Source of the DNA: a virus
DNA length: 64,000 nt
IMG/VR virus record: IMGVR_UViG_3300030339_000026
Location: 1-64,000 of that record
Direction: 5' to 3' (one strand)
In this document: positions 43,356 through 52,194 of the stretch, in pieces
Layout: the number at the start of each line of letters is the position of its first letter
How positions within the stretch are numbered: position 1 is the stretch's first letter
Translations under genes and position numbers: made by a program
The notes under the pieces: model-generated
Seen by the model: the letters and a program-made list of their open reading frames with translations, nothing else
Databases searched by the model: none
Told to the model about the DNA's origin: nothing

Positions 43356-45512
43356 ATGTTAAATTTTAACAAACAACTTCAAGCCCAACTTGCACTAATG
43401 TGTGAAGTGGGTAAACTTTTCAGGTCTGAAATGACGGGTGATCAAGTGTGGGATTTATATCTCAAATCATTTGAAGATGATCCTATGTTTAGAGATCCGG
43501 AAAGTTCTGAACACAATTGTAATTTGTGTAAGAATTTCCTTCGTCGTTACGGTAATATCGTAGCAATCACACCAGCTAATGGAATTCTTTCATTATTTGA
43601 TTTTGAAGGCCCTGGTGAATTCTTACCTGTAACAATCGCGTTGTCTGCTGCTTTAAGTAAAGCTCCAATAGCAAACATTTTCACGGAAACGTATGATGAA
43701 TTGAATTCATTACCTTATGAACAATGTAAGAAAACTCTTACTAAGTTTCGTTTAGGTATTGACAAAAACGATAAACGTTATACCAGAGAAGAAGCTGAAA
43801 AATTCGGTGTTGTTAAACCTAACGAAGTAGTTACATTCAATCATATGCACCTGGATATTCCAGCTATGTATGTTGATAAGACTGGTAAGTCAAGTGCAAC
43901 AATTATGGCTGATTTCAGATCTTCGAAAGAAGTATTTGAACGCGCCATGCAAGAAATTCACATTGATACATTGAATCTTGTAAAAGATTTGATTATTCAA
44001 GGTTCATTACTTGATGGTCAAACACATTTGTATAAAGTTGAGCAATTCATACCTTTGAAAAAAGAATATGATGCTCTTGCTGCTAACAAACGTGCTGCAT
44101 GGTGTTGGATAAAATCTTACAATTTACCTATTGCAAAATTCAGAAATGAGTTACTTGGAGTGTTATGCTCGGAGTTATCAGAAGGTAAAGAGTTAAATGC
44201 TGCTGTCCAATCTTGGAACAAACGTGTTGATCCGGCTAACTATATGAAAGCTGTCGCACCTATTACTAAGAAACAAATTGAGGAAGCTCAAAAGTTTGTG
44301 GAAAATAACGGATACACTGAATCGTTTAATCGACGTTTTGCAATTCTCGACGACATCAAAGTTGCTGAAATTCTCCATAGTAATGTAGGTGATGGTAGTA
44401 TTCCATCTGTATCAATTTTTGATTCTGTTAAACCGGCTGTGTCAACTCGTCACAAACGTAGCGAGTTTGATGATGTTAAAGAAGTATCTATTGAATCATT
44501 TATGAAGGATATCCTTCCTGCTTGTATATCAGTTGAAGCTTTCTTAGCAAACAATCACGGTGGTAATATGGTGTCATTAACTACTGCTAATAATCCGGAT
44601 TCTAAGTCAATATTTAAATGGGATAACAACTATAGTTGGACGTTCAATGGTAATTTAGCTGGTAAATCTCAGTTACGTGAAGCAGTTTCTGCATCAGGTG
44701 GTCGTGTTGATGGTGTATTTCGTTTTAGTCATTCTTGGAATGAACTAGAACCTAATCAATCATTAATGGATTTACATGTATTCATGCCTGGTAATTCTCA
44801 TCGTGCCGATGATATTGTTCATAATACATATGGTTCTGGACGACGTGTTGGTTGGAATAATCGTACTGATAGTCAATCTGGTGGCGTTCAAGATGTTGAT
44901 TATACTTCAGCAGCCCCAGCAGGATATATTCCTGTTGAGAATATTACTTTTCCTGACATTAACAAAATGCCAGAAGGTAAGTATATTTGTAAAATTCATA
45001 ATTGGAATTTTAGAACAACAGGTGGTCGTGGTAAAGCAGAAATTGAATTTGATGGAGAAATCTTTCAATATGAATATCCTGCAACTAAATGTCATCAATG
45101 GGTTACTATTGCTGAAGTTACATTGAAAAATGGTAAATTTACTATTGATCATAAAATTGAACCAGTTAATGGTTCAAGAGAACTTTACAATATACAAACC
45201 AATGAATTTCATAAAGTAAACTTAGTTTGCTTGAGTCCGAATCATTGGGGAGATAATAATGTTGGAAACAAACATTACTTCTTCATGTTAGACAAATGTA
45301 AATCTCCATCTTCTATTCGTAGTTTCCACGCAGAGAACTTAATACCTGAATTAGCAGAACATCGTAAAGTACTTGAAGTATTGGGTAACACCACTATGAT
45401 AGCACCGGCAGATAAGCAGTTATCTGGTTTAGGTTTCAATGCAACTGTTCGTGATGAACTTATTGTCAAAGTACAAGGTTCATTTAAACGTATGCTTAAA
45501 ATTAAGTTTTAA
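43356..45512 (+). CDS. Large conserved-type phage protein with YfaP-like beta domain
   Basis: 718 aa, MLNFNKQLQAQLALMCEVGK. The N-terminal 400 residues are helical with a Cys cluster (EHNCNLCKNF). Residues about 470-590 resemble the DUF2135/YfaP pattern: LMDLHVFMPGN, GGVQDVDYTS, PVENITFPD, MPEGKYICKIHNWN, so a secreted-type beta sandwich embedded in a phage protein. I do not know a function; similar long proteins occur in large phages. Good codon quality suggests strong expression. Trp all TGG. Confidence 0.78.
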   Translation: MLNFNKQLQAQLALMCEVGKLFRSEMTGDQVWDLYLKSFEDDPMFRDPESSEHNCNLCKNFLRRYGNIVAITPANGILSLFDFEGPGEFLPVTIALSAALSKAPIANIFTETYDELNSLPYEQCKKTLTKFRLGIDKNDKRYTREEAEKFGVVKPNEVVTFNHMHLDIPAMYVDKTGKSSATIMADFRSSKEVFERAMQEIHIDTLNLVKDLIIQGSLLDGQTHLYKVEQFIPLKKEYDALAANKRAAWCWIKSYNLPIAKFRNELLGVLCSELSEGKELNAAVQSWNKRVDPANYMKAVAPITKKQIEEAQKFVENNGYTESFNRRFAILDDIKVAEILHSNVGDGSIPSVSIFDSVKPAVSTRHKRSEFDDVKEVSIESFMKDILPACISVEAFLANNHGGNMVSLTTANNPDSKSIFKWDNNYSWTFNGNLAGKSQLREAVSASGGRVDGVFRFSHSWNELEPNQSLMDLHVFMPGNSHRADDIVHNTYGSGRRVGWNNRTDSQSGGVQDVDYTSAAPAGYIPVENITFPDINKMPEGKYICKIHNWNFRTTGGRGKAEIEFDGEIFQYEYPATKCHQWVTIAEVTLKNGKFTIDHKIEPVNGSRELYNIQTNEFHKVNLVCLSPNHWGDNNVGNKHYFFMLDKCKSPSSIRSFHAENLIPELAEHRKVLEVLGNTTMIAPADKQLSGLGFNATVRDELIVKVQGSFKRMLKIKF

Positions 45513-45513
45513 G

Positions 45514-45729
45514 ATGGGAAAAATCACAAAAATAACAGTAAAAGTTCCACAGGAAGTAACACTTCCTGATGGAATTTATAGTGGAACTTGGGGTGGTTAT
45601 GTTATTGATATTAAATTCAATGGCAAAAATTACGAACTTACTACTGAAGAAGGAGTAAGAGGAATTGATATTAAAGTTGTAGTAACCATTAAAGATGGAG
45701 TTGCAACATATAGTGAACTTAAAAATTAA
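45514..45729 (+). CDS. Small beta-rich protein
   Basis: 71 aa from MGKITKITVKVPQEVTLPDG (an in-frame upstream ATG lies inside the previous gene). Pattern of short strands, YSGTWGGYVIDIKFNGKNYE. One base after the previous stop. Possibly a partner of the large protein before it. Function unknown. Confidence 0.62.
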   Translation: MGKITKITVKVPQEVTLPDGIYSGTWGGYVIDIKFNGKNYELTTEEGVRGIDIKVVVTIKDGVATYSELKN

Positions 45730-45750
45730 ATTCTAAAATAATTCAAACAA

Positions 45751-45891
45751 ATGAAAAAACAATTAGTTGATTTTTACAATGCATATGTTGCATCAGGATC
45801 TAATGTATCCGCTCACGCGATTGCTAATGGAGTAACTAATACCGATTGCGTACTTATGGTACAAATGGGTAAGAAGTACTCTGAAGCATAA
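45751..45891 (+). CDS. Small protein (46 aa)
   Basis: MKKQLVDFYNAYVASGSNVS to TAA. An Ala-rich short helix-turn-helix-like segment (SAHAIANGVTNTDCVLMVQM). Preceded by an A-rich leader; followed 7 nt later by tRNA-like element 2. Function unknown. Confidence 0.55.
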   Translation: MKKQLVDFYNAYVASGSNVSAHAIANGVTNTDCVLMVQMGKKYSEA

Positions 45892-45898
45892 AAACCCT

Positions 45899-45984
45899 TT
45901 GGATATAGCTCAGCCTGGTTAGAGCGTCGGCAGCAAGACAAAAACATTAGCCGGAGGTCGGAGGTTCAAATCCTTTTATCCATA
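45899..45984 (+). ncRNA. tRNA-like element 2, 18-nt anticodon loop
   Basis: Acceptor TTGGATA/TATCCAT (6 of 7 pairs), D stem GCTC/GAGC with loop AGCCTGGTTA, anticodon stem TCGGC/GCCGG around an 18-nt loop (45932-45949) instead of 7, variable loop AGGTC, T-arm GGAGG-TTCAAAT-CCTTT. The first 25 nt look like an ordinary Bacteroidota tRNA. The loop insertion removes U33 and any clear anticodon. It could be a decayed tRNA, an intron-bearing tRNA, or an RNase P/Z processing signal between genes. Confidence 0.72.
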
Positions 45985-46173
45985 CAAAATAAAATGGTAA
46001 AAACGCGTATGTGTATAAAACGGGAAGACGTCGCTGCTGGATTCAGCCAATTGGAAACAATTGATCGATACTCACACATTAACTTAGTAATCTTCTTAGG
46101 GTTATATTAGATGTGAGTGAAAATACACACCATTTTTTAAAATACACAATTATTAATTAAAACAAAAAAGCTT
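45985..46173 (+). other. Structured non-coding stretch
   Basis: 189 nt without a gene. TGTGTAT near 46009 pairs with ATACACA near 46123 and encloses ACTCACACAT/ATGTGAGT (46074-46117) and a CGTCGCTGCTGGATTCAGCC hairpin; TTTTTT follows. Possibly a small RNA ending in a terminator before the gene at 46174. Confidence 0.42.
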
Positions 46174-46548
46174 ATGTACAAACAAGCGAGTAAAGCAAAA
46201 TTACGTATCGCCGTTATTGGCGTAGGTTTATTATCAGTTGAGCAGTTATGGTCTGCTAATGTTAATGACCTTATTAACACAGAAGAATTACTTCAAGAAG
46301 AAGTATCAAAACTTGAAAAGACCTCTCGTAGAGCTACTCAAGTTAAATCAAAAGATACTGAAATTTTAAAATTGAAATTAGCTATTGTAAGCGATGTTCT
46401 TGATACCCTTGTTGCAGAACAAGAAGCACGTAAAACTGCTGCTGATGTCAAAAAACATAATGCTGAAATCGATGCCCTTATTGCTAAGAAACAAGGTGAA
46501 GCTCGTGAAGGTCTTTCAATTGAAGAATTGGAAAAATTACGTAAGTAA
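46174..46548 (+). CDS. Coiled-coil protein
   Basis: 124 aa, MYKQASKAKLRIAVIGVGLL. N-terminal RIAVIGVGLLSVEQLW segment, then continuous heptads (residues 35-120) with no Cys. Its TAA overlaps the ATG of the ATPase fragment (TAATG). Similar plan to 48303. Function unknown. Confidence 0.68.
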   Translation: MYKQASKAKLRIAVIGVGLLSVEQLWSANVNDLINTEELLQEEVSKLEKTSRRATQVKSKDTEILKLKLAIVSDVLDTLVAEQEARKTAADVKKHNAEIDALIAKKQGEAREGLSIEELEKLRK

Positions 46549-47290
46549 TGGTTGACAAAACAGCATTAGGTCAAGCTCGTAACATTGAATGCGAGCTTGA
46601 TCAACCATTAAAAATGCATATAAGTACAATGGAATTAAGATCATTGTCTTTAATGTGTGGTGAAAATGGTTCAGGTAAAACAATGATTAATAAAATTGTA
46701 TATTTTTCTTCAATGTTTACATTTATTGATTTAGGTAAGTATTCAGGAATGTTTGCTGACTTAGGTTATATTGGTGAAACTGGTGAAGATTTGTGTCAAT
46801 TTATATTCAATCATACGTTTATTAATCCTGAAGAAATATCAGGTAAAATGACTGTGTTTTTGAAAATGGAACATTTAGTTGTCGTATTGTAGAAGGCAAA
46901 GTTAAAGAACTTCTTGTAACATATAATGCTGATGTTAAAGAGGGCACCTATCCAAAATACATGTCAACCACAACTCGATTATTTACTGCAATGGAATCAA
47001 TTCTTACATTATTTAAAGTATTACCAAAAGGTGAAATTCTTAAACATTGTATGTTATTTGATTTACTTCATTGTCTTACTATTCAGAATTTTGCAATGAC
47101 TGTTAAAGATCTTTCAGCAGGATTAACTGAAAAACTTAAAGAAGATGGATTAAACATTGTATCATTATTATATGATGAAACATCCGGTAAATTCTCGTAT
47201 ATTGATTTACAAAATAATACACGACCAGTTGGATCATTAGGTAATGGACATCAATCCTTACTTAATATGTATTTAGCTGTCGAAATTTAA
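46548..47290 (+). pseudogene. AAA/SMC-like ATPase, frameshifted and truncated
   Basis: The N-terminal frame (114 aa) has a Walker A, LSLMCGENGSGKTMINKIVY, typical of AAA_15/AAA_21 ATPases. It closes at TAG 46890 in frame 0. A -1 shift at five T (46857-46861, GTTTTTG) restores the sequence FENGTFSCRIVEGKVKELL and runs to TAA at 47290, about 247 aa in all. It ends SLGNGHQSLLNMYLAVEI, where the signature and Walker B should follow, but a structured non-coding RNA begins instead. So the Walker B half is missing. Either dead, or a frameshift-controlled fragment. Confidence 0.75.
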
Positions 47291-47416
47291 TTGAAAGGAA
47301 GCGCGTAACTCTCGGTTAGCATATAGGAACCCTCTGAATAGTGGATGGTTTGGTATATAGGTGAAACTCTTTATACTGCCACTATGTAAGGCTATGGAAT
47401 GCATTTCAATTTTTAA
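47289..47416 (+). ncRNA. Closed structured RNA at ATPase 3' end
   Basis: AATTGAAA (47289-47296) pairs with TTTCAATT (47404-47411) and T's follow. Inside are GGAACCCTCTGAATAGTGGATGG-type and TATAGGTGAAACTCTTTATA segments able to pair locally. It starts exactly at the truncated end of the ATPase gene, suggesting insertion or replacement of the missing 3' half. Confidence 0.5.
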
Positions 47417-47441
47417 ATCAAAACAAAACAAAACAAAAACA

Positions 47442-48293
47442 ATGAAAACAAAATTTACAAAAGGTCAATTTGCCTTATTAGGTGGATTGATATGTTCAGT
47501 GATTCTTTTTATTTCGTGTTTAACTTATTACATGGAATTCCCTCATGATTTAAATGGTTCCTTTGGGGCATTTCATATCATGTTTAACATCGTTTGGTAC
47601 ATCTTCTCAGGTGTTGCTTGTATGTTGTATGTAATTCAACTGATCTGTAATGGAACAGGTGAAGATGGACCGTTTACAGATAATATAATTGAAGATGATG
47701 ATGATGATGTTCCCGATAAAAAGTTTTCAGTTAAGAAATACTTTATTGGTTTAGTGATTATATTTGGTCTATATTGGATTGGTACTATCGCTTATGGTCA
47801 CTTTGAAAAAGCATCCGTTGTTTATAATCAAAATGTAACTTATACACACGCTCTTGACCAAAAGGTTAAAGAAAAGAAAGGTTTTTTTGATAAAATGTGG
47901 AAAACTTATTCAACTAAAGAAAAGATTACCGGTATGGACAAAGATATGTTCATTCAAGTAACTAAAATCATTATGGAAAATCGTAAAGATGGTCAAAATG
48001 TAACCTGGAAATGGATGCAAGAAAATCAACAAATTCCTTATGATCAATTTACTCGATTCTATGTAGACCTAAGTAACTTTATTGAATCTCAACGTGAAGG
48101 CTATTTTAATCTTGAAAAAGAATGTCAAACTATTGCCGCAGCTAACAATATTATGTTAGATACATTTCCTAACAATTTGTATAATAAGGTTATGAAATGT
48201 CCTCACTTAGTTGCTGAATACGGATTTACATCTGATCACACAGAACAAGTGTTTAAATCGAAAAAAGAAAACATTATTAATTCTCTTAAATAA
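47442..48293 (+). CDS. Membrane protein with soluble C-terminal domain
   Basis: 283 aa from MKTKFTKGQFALLGGLICSV; an earlier in-frame ATG at 47361 lies in the non-coding RNA. Two N-terminal spans (10-32, 48-68), an acidic loop (DNIIEDDDDDVPDKK), a third span (YFIGLVIIFGLYWIGTIAYG) and a 190-residue external or cytoplasmic helical domain with YNQNVTYTHALDQKVKEKKG, which recalls LemA-type helices. Good codon quality. Probably an abundant inner-membrane protein; function unknown. Confidence 0.72.
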   Translation: MKTKFTKGQFALLGGLICSVILFISCLTYYMEFPHDLNGSFGAFHIMFNIVWYIFSGVACMLYVIQLICNGTGEDGPFTDNIIEDDDDDVPDKKFSVKKYFIGLVIIFGLYWIGTIAYGHFEKASVVYNQNVTYTHALDQKVKEKKGFFDKMWKTYSTKEKITGMDKDMFIQVTKIIMENRKDGQNVTWKWMQENQQIPYDQFTRFYVDLSNFIESQREGYFNLEKECQTIAAANNIMLDTFPNNLYNKVMKCPHLVAEYGFTSDHTEQVFKSKKENIINSLK

Positions 48294-48302
48294 TTAAAAA
48301 CA

Positions 48303-48650
48303 ATGAATAAATTTGAAGCAATGTTGGCTGGTAAGCCAGAAGCAATTCAAGCTCAAAGAGCCAAAGACGTAGCAGAAGATTGTAAAATCGCTACTGAAGA
48401 AATCGTACGTGCCAACGAAAAGAAAGTTCGTGACATCAAACGTCAAATTACTCAATTATCTGATTTATCACCGGAAACAACTTTATCTCTACAAGTTGTA
48501 AAACCAGGTTTCAACGCAGAAAAATGGGCTGCTGAACTTCACGATCTTGAAGTGGAATTACTTGCCGCTGAAGTTGACTTGAAAGTCGCTAAGAAAACTT
48601 ATACAAATTGGTTTTCAGAAGGTAAAGAAAAAGCACCTAAAGCTGAGTAG
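48303..48650 (+). CDS. Coiled-coil protein
   Basis: 115 aa, MNKFEAMLAGKPEAIQAQRA. Helical with an alanine/lysine/glutamate-rich composition, ending KEKAPKAE-TAG. Good codon quality. 2 nt before the next gene. Possibly an abundant cytoplasmic scaffold or nucleoid-type protein; unknown. Confidence 0.68.
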   Translation: MNKFEAMLAGKPEAIQAQRAKDVAEDCKIATEEIVRANEKKVRDIKRQITQLSDLSPETTLSLQVVKPGFNAEKWAAELHDLEVELLAAEVDLKVAKKTYTNWFSEGKEKAPKAE

Positions 48651-48652
48651 TT

Positions 48653-50806
48653 ATGGGACAGTTGAAAGTATTTCTTTCAGCATCCAAATCTGCTAATCCG
48701 ATTAATGTTCAAATTATACGAGACATTCTTAAAAAAAGAGGATGTCTCGTATTTGAATATGATCCTGCTGATCCTAATGAGCAGATGTTGGGCTGTGATC
48801 TGCTATATATTATTCCACCAGAAGGTTGTGATGTTATTCCAAGAATAACTGTTGGACGTGGACAATACAAAGCAATCAAAAAATGGGAAAAAGAAAAAAG
48901 CAAAAAAACAATTGTTATTATCAATTATCTTAAAAGAGAGTTTGTTTTTATAAAAATGGAACAAATTAATGTTCGTATTTGTAATAAAACAAGAATTGGT
49001 GCAGTTTGTGTCAACACGTTTGAATTTGATATGAATTATGAACAAATGTGTAAACTTACTGAATTTATTGATAAACCTAAAGGTGTTCACTGTGCTAATC
49101 AACAACAATGGGATTTTGCTGCTTCAAAGCTCAAAAGAATTGATAAAGTTGGTTATAGAGAGTGTGGTGATATTATTGATATTAATTCTCCTAATAATTC
49201 ATTTTTTAGTACTTCTAATAAAGCTAGTTCTTATGAAATTTTATCATTTGAAGTTTGGTGTAAAGAGAATAATTATTCAGTCAATAAACCTAAATGGTAT
49301 GAAACTCTTAAAATTGGTGATAAAGTAAAATGTATTGGTAATGTAAATGGATATGTTTCTCGTAAAATTGGAGAAATTCTTACAATTGATATTGATTTTT
49401 CAAAATGTAAAAAAATTAGTTTTGCTGGTGATTCATCTACATTTTTTGAGGAATTTGAATTAGTTTCTCGTTTAACTGATGAAAAACCTATAGATCCAAA
49501 AATTGCATTATTAGAACGTGCCATTAAAGAATATCCTATTGGTACTAAATTTAATTCTGCAACTTCAGGTTTAGTTTCAATTACAGGTATATGTGTTAAA
49601 GATATTCCTAAATTTAATAGTAGTGGAAATATCGGTACTAAAGATAATGGCACTAATGGTATTATTTATAATGCTTATACTGGTAAATGGGCTGAAAAAA
49701 TTCCTGAAGATACTACTCCATTTGTTGAACCTATTAAAAAAGATTTACCTTGGGGGCAATGGTATAAAAAGAAAGATTACATCGTTCATTTGTATCATAG
49801 AAACTCTGTTTGGGGATTTCATAAAGGACAATGGTTTGAATCTGAAGGATTTTCTGAAGAAGGTTTAATTCCAACTTCTGAATATGATTCTCATGAGTTA
49901 TTTAAAACAGAAATACTAAAGAGATATCCTCTTAAAAGATTTACTGATTTACGTAATACTTTAGATTTTGATATTAAGAATTATAATCTTAGTTTCAATA
50001 ATAAAAGTACTCAAATTTATATTCCTGTTGATCCAAATCCTGTACGTGCTAATGCTAGTGCAAGGATATTTAATAACGGTGTTTGGGCTAAAGAAGTATC
50101 TAGATTTGAAGTTGGTAAATGGTATAAATTAGGTGTTTGGATTAGTAAATTTTCACATTTAGAAAATTCTTATCAGTTTTGGGGTGAAAATATAAATACA
50201 GATTCTAAATTTCATGATAAAAAAGGATATTTAAGTTTAAAAGATTATACTCCAGTTTTAATTACTGATTTATCTGAAATTCAACAATATCTTCCTAAAG
50301 AACATCCTGATAAAATCATTATTGAAAAACTTAGTGAATTTGGTTATTTTGTTGCAATTGATAATGATCCTGTAGGTGTATCTATTATGAAAAAAGGTGA
50401 TATTGGAATTGGTATTAGTGAATCATGTTTTAAATTTGATTCTCCTAAAGCAATTCATCTTAAAGGTGTGAATTGGTCTGGAAATAAAGATTCTATTGGA
50501 TTAAAATGGTTTAAAACTTTAGGAGAAGCAGAAGCTTTTGCTAGAACTTTAGATTCTATTCCAGTATCTGTTGGAAATCAAACTTTCTTTATTAATAAAG
50601 ATGAGTATGAAAAACAAGAAGTTAAGCACATTAAACCTTTTTTTGAGCCAACCACAGTTTTATCTACTGAAGAATTAAAAGTTCAATTAGAGAAATTACG
50701 TAAAGTAGGTGGTTTATATAGAACAACTTGTGAAATGTTATCACCTAATGCTTTTAAAAGTATTGATAAGAAGAAAAAGTTGTTGAAAATCTCAACAATT
50801 ATCTAA
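48653..50806 (+). CDS. Large multi-module protein, N-terminal deoxyribosyltransferase-like fold
   Basis: 717 aa. The first 130 residues (MGQLKVFLSASKSANPINVQ, then CDLLYIIPPEG...VGRGQYKAIKKWEK) resemble the Rossmann-like DUF4406/deoxyribosyltransferase fold. The rest holds RYPIGT-type modules (EYPIGTKFNSATSGLVSI closing with GKWAEKI) and SFAEAEAFA-type ends shared with the 885-aa protein at 34539, so they are paralogues with different N-termini. Ends with a TAA before a strong terminator. Function unknown. Confidence 0.74.
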   Translation: MGQLKVFLSASKSANPINVQIIRDILKKRGCLVFEYDPADPNEQMLGCDLLYIIPPEGCDVIPRITVGRGQYKAIKKWEKEKSKKTIVIINYLKREFVFIKMEQINVRICNKTRIGAVCVNTFEFDMNYEQMCKLTEFIDKPKGVHCANQQQWDFAASKLKRIDKVGYRECGDIIDINSPNNSFFSTSNKASSYEILSFEVWCKENNYSVNKPKWYETLKIGDKVKCIGNVNGYVSRKIGEILTIDIDFSKCKKISFAGDSSTFFEEFELVSRLTDEKPIDPKIALLERAIKEYPIGTKFNSATSGLVSITGICVKDIPKFNSSGNIGTKDNGTNGIIYNAYTGKWAEKIPEDTTPFVEPIKKDLPWGQWYKKKDYIVHLYHRNSVWGFHKGQWFESEGFSEEGLIPTSEYDSHELFKTEILKRYPLKRFTDLRNTLDFDIKNYNLSFNNKSTQIYIPVDPNPVRANASARIFNNGVWAKEVSRFEVGKWYKLGVWISKFSHLENSYQFWGENINTDSKFHDKKGYLSLKDYTPVLITDLSEIQQYLPKEHPDKIIIEKLSEFGYFVAIDNDPVGVSIMKKGDIGIGISESCFKFDSPKAIHLKGVNWSGNKDSIGLKWFKTLGEAEAFARTLDSIPVSVGNQTFFINKDEYEKQEVKHIKPFFEPTTVLSTEELKVQLEKLRKVGGLYRTTCEMLSPNAFKSIDKKKKLLKISTII

Positions 50807-50815
50807 ATAGAATAG

Positions 50816-50855
50816 GGATGCTATGGGATCACGATTCTATAGCATCCTCGTTTTA
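50816..50855 (+). terminator. Rho-independent terminator
   Basis: GGATGCTATGG pairs with CTATAGCATCC and is followed by TCGTTTT. Just after the 717-aa gene. Confidence 0.85.
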
Positions 50856-50920
50856 ACTCCACTAAGGGAGTATAAAGTTATTAAGCTTAGTGCGTTACAC
50901 AATTCGTGTAGGTTAAACAC
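50856..50920 (+). other. Hammerhead-related leader without catalytic core
   Basis: Same 5' layout as the hammerheads: ACTC/GAGT hairpin (50856-50871) with loop CACTAAG pairing CTTAGTG (50886-50892), then TACAC...GTGTA stem and GTTAAACACAAAATG. But CTGANGA and GAAA are absent. Probably a decayed ribozyme or a related, different RNA. 16 nt upstream of the gene at 50937. Confidence 0.55.
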
Positions 50921-50936
50921 AAAATGATAAAAAGAA

Positions 50937-51299
50937 ATGTATGATGTAACAAATTTAGTAGAGGTTATTAAATTAGCCCATGAATGTGAAACCCCAATTG
51001 ATGAATTCACATTATTAGTTGAAAAAGAATTAACAAAACTTCACCCAATTAAACATGAAGAACGAAAATCAGAAGAAGCATTAGGTATTCGTGATTTACG
51101 TAATGTTTTACCACAAGGTGAATTTGCCGGTAAACTTTCAGTTGCCGTTGAACAAATTGAAAAAACAATGACCAAACGTGAAACTGCGTATGCATTAGTT
51201 TGTTCAATTGCACAAATAACAAAAATATCACAACATCCACTTGTTAAAATGATTATGAAATCACAACAAGAAGATGGTGAAGATTTTAGAGATGAATAG
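50937..51299 (+). CDS. Paralogue family protein (TKRE family, copy 1)
   Basis: 120 aa, MYDVTNLVEVIKLAHECETP. Shares with 51726 and 55803 the pattern E-x-E-L, a K-x-x-P-x-x-H motif (LTKLHPIKHEER), an acidic-leucine centre and A-x-E-x-I-E-K-T-x-T-K-R-E (VEQIEKTMTKRETAYALV). Stop TAG. Helical, cytoplasmic; function unknown. Confidence 0.68.
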   Translation: MYDVTNLVEVIKLAHECETPIDEFTLLVEKELTKLHPIKHEERKSEEALGIRDLRNVLPQGEFAGKLSVAVEQIEKTMTKRETAYALVCSIAQITKISQHPLVKMIMKSQQEDGEDFRDE

Positions 51300-51325
51300 T
51301 ATTTAACTTTTTAAATATAAAACAA

Positions 51326-51496
51326 ATGTCAACAACAAAAATTAAAATTATCGAAGTATTTTGGTCATTATTAATGGGCTTAATTACTGTATTTGCAGCA
51401 TGTCATCCAGAAAAATATCCAATCTTATTGGTTGCTTTCTTTGGTGCTGTTTTTGTTTTACAAGTGTCCAAAACTGTTGTTCGTTTTATATCATAA
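51326..51496 (+). CDS. Small membrane protein (56 aa)
   Basis: MSTTKIKIIEVFWSLLMGLI: one span (12-27), a short CHPEKY turn and a second span (PILLVAFFGAVFVLQV). The TAA overlaps the next ATG. A-rich leader. Confidence 0.58.
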   Translation: MSTTKIKIIEVFWSLLMGLITVFAACHPEKYPILLVAFFGAVFVLQVSKTVVRFIS

Positions 51497-51726
51497 TGGG
51501 AAGTTTATATTTCTGTGGATATACTAAGAAAAACAATATGATTGCTAAGTATGTTCATAGTCAACAATTAAAAATAAAACTGCATATTATGTTTGATACT
51601 GCAGAAGCAGGTATTGTAGAAGTTATTGGTTCTGAACCTTTAACTTCTGAAATACTTAAAGATATGATTGTTGAATTAGACAAATATGATTTCACACCAA
51701 ATAATAAACTTAAAACATTATTATAA
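51496..51726 (+). CDS. Small hypothetical protein
   Basis: 76 aa from MGSLYFCGYTKKNNMIAKYV; the longer in-frame start at 51361 lies in the preceding gene. Mixed alpha/beta (LKIKLHIMFDTAEAGIVEVI). TAA overlaps the next ATG (TAATG). Confidence 0.6.
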   Translation: MGSLYFCGYTKKNNMIAKYVHSQQLKIKLHIMFDTAEAGIVEVIGSEPLTSEILKDMIVELDKYDFTPNNKLKTLL

Positions 51727-52193
51727 TGTCAAAAGAAAAACAAAAAATTATCGAACTATGTAATTCAAGTTTAGAAGGTAAAGATCTAGTTGTGGCTATT
51801 GAAGCTGAATTAGCTAAAGTTAGACCTTTTGATCACAATAGTGATAAACCTGGATTTGAGTCATGTGGATTACACGAACCTATTATTCTTAAATTAGAAA
51901 CAAGAGGTTCTATTACACATGCAATTGAAGAAATTGAAAAAACTCTTACCAAACGTGAACTTGCACTTTGTATCGCAAAAGAACACTGTAAAGTTGTAGT
52001 TGACGAAGATGATATGCCTGAAGAACTAAAACAACTTTTATCTGAAATCATGAATTCAAGAGAAGGTAAAGATAAAATGTTTGGAACACCGCGTAATTCT
52101 TCATCTGACTGTAAAGAAGAAGATGATTCTGAATGCTGGAAATGCAGAAAGAAACCAACTTGTACAAAATTTAAAGGTTTCAATTTGAATTAA
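51726..52193 (+). CDS. Paralogue family protein (TKRE family, copy 2)
   Basis: 155 aa, MSKEKQKIIELCNSSLEGKD. Same pattern as 50937 and 55803 (EAELAKVRPFDHN, then IEEIEKTLTKRELALCIAKE) plus an extra C-terminal Cys motif (ECWKCRKKPTCTKF), a possible metal site. Function unknown. Confidence 0.7.
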   Translation: MSKEKQKIIELCNSSLEGKDLVVAIEAELAKVRPFDHNSDKPGFESCGLHEPIILKLETRGSITHAIEEIEKTLTKRELALCIAKEHCKVVVDEDDMPEELKQLLSEIMNSREGKDKMFGTPRNSSSDCKEEDDSECWKCRKKPTCTKFKGFNLN

Positions 52194-52194
52194 A

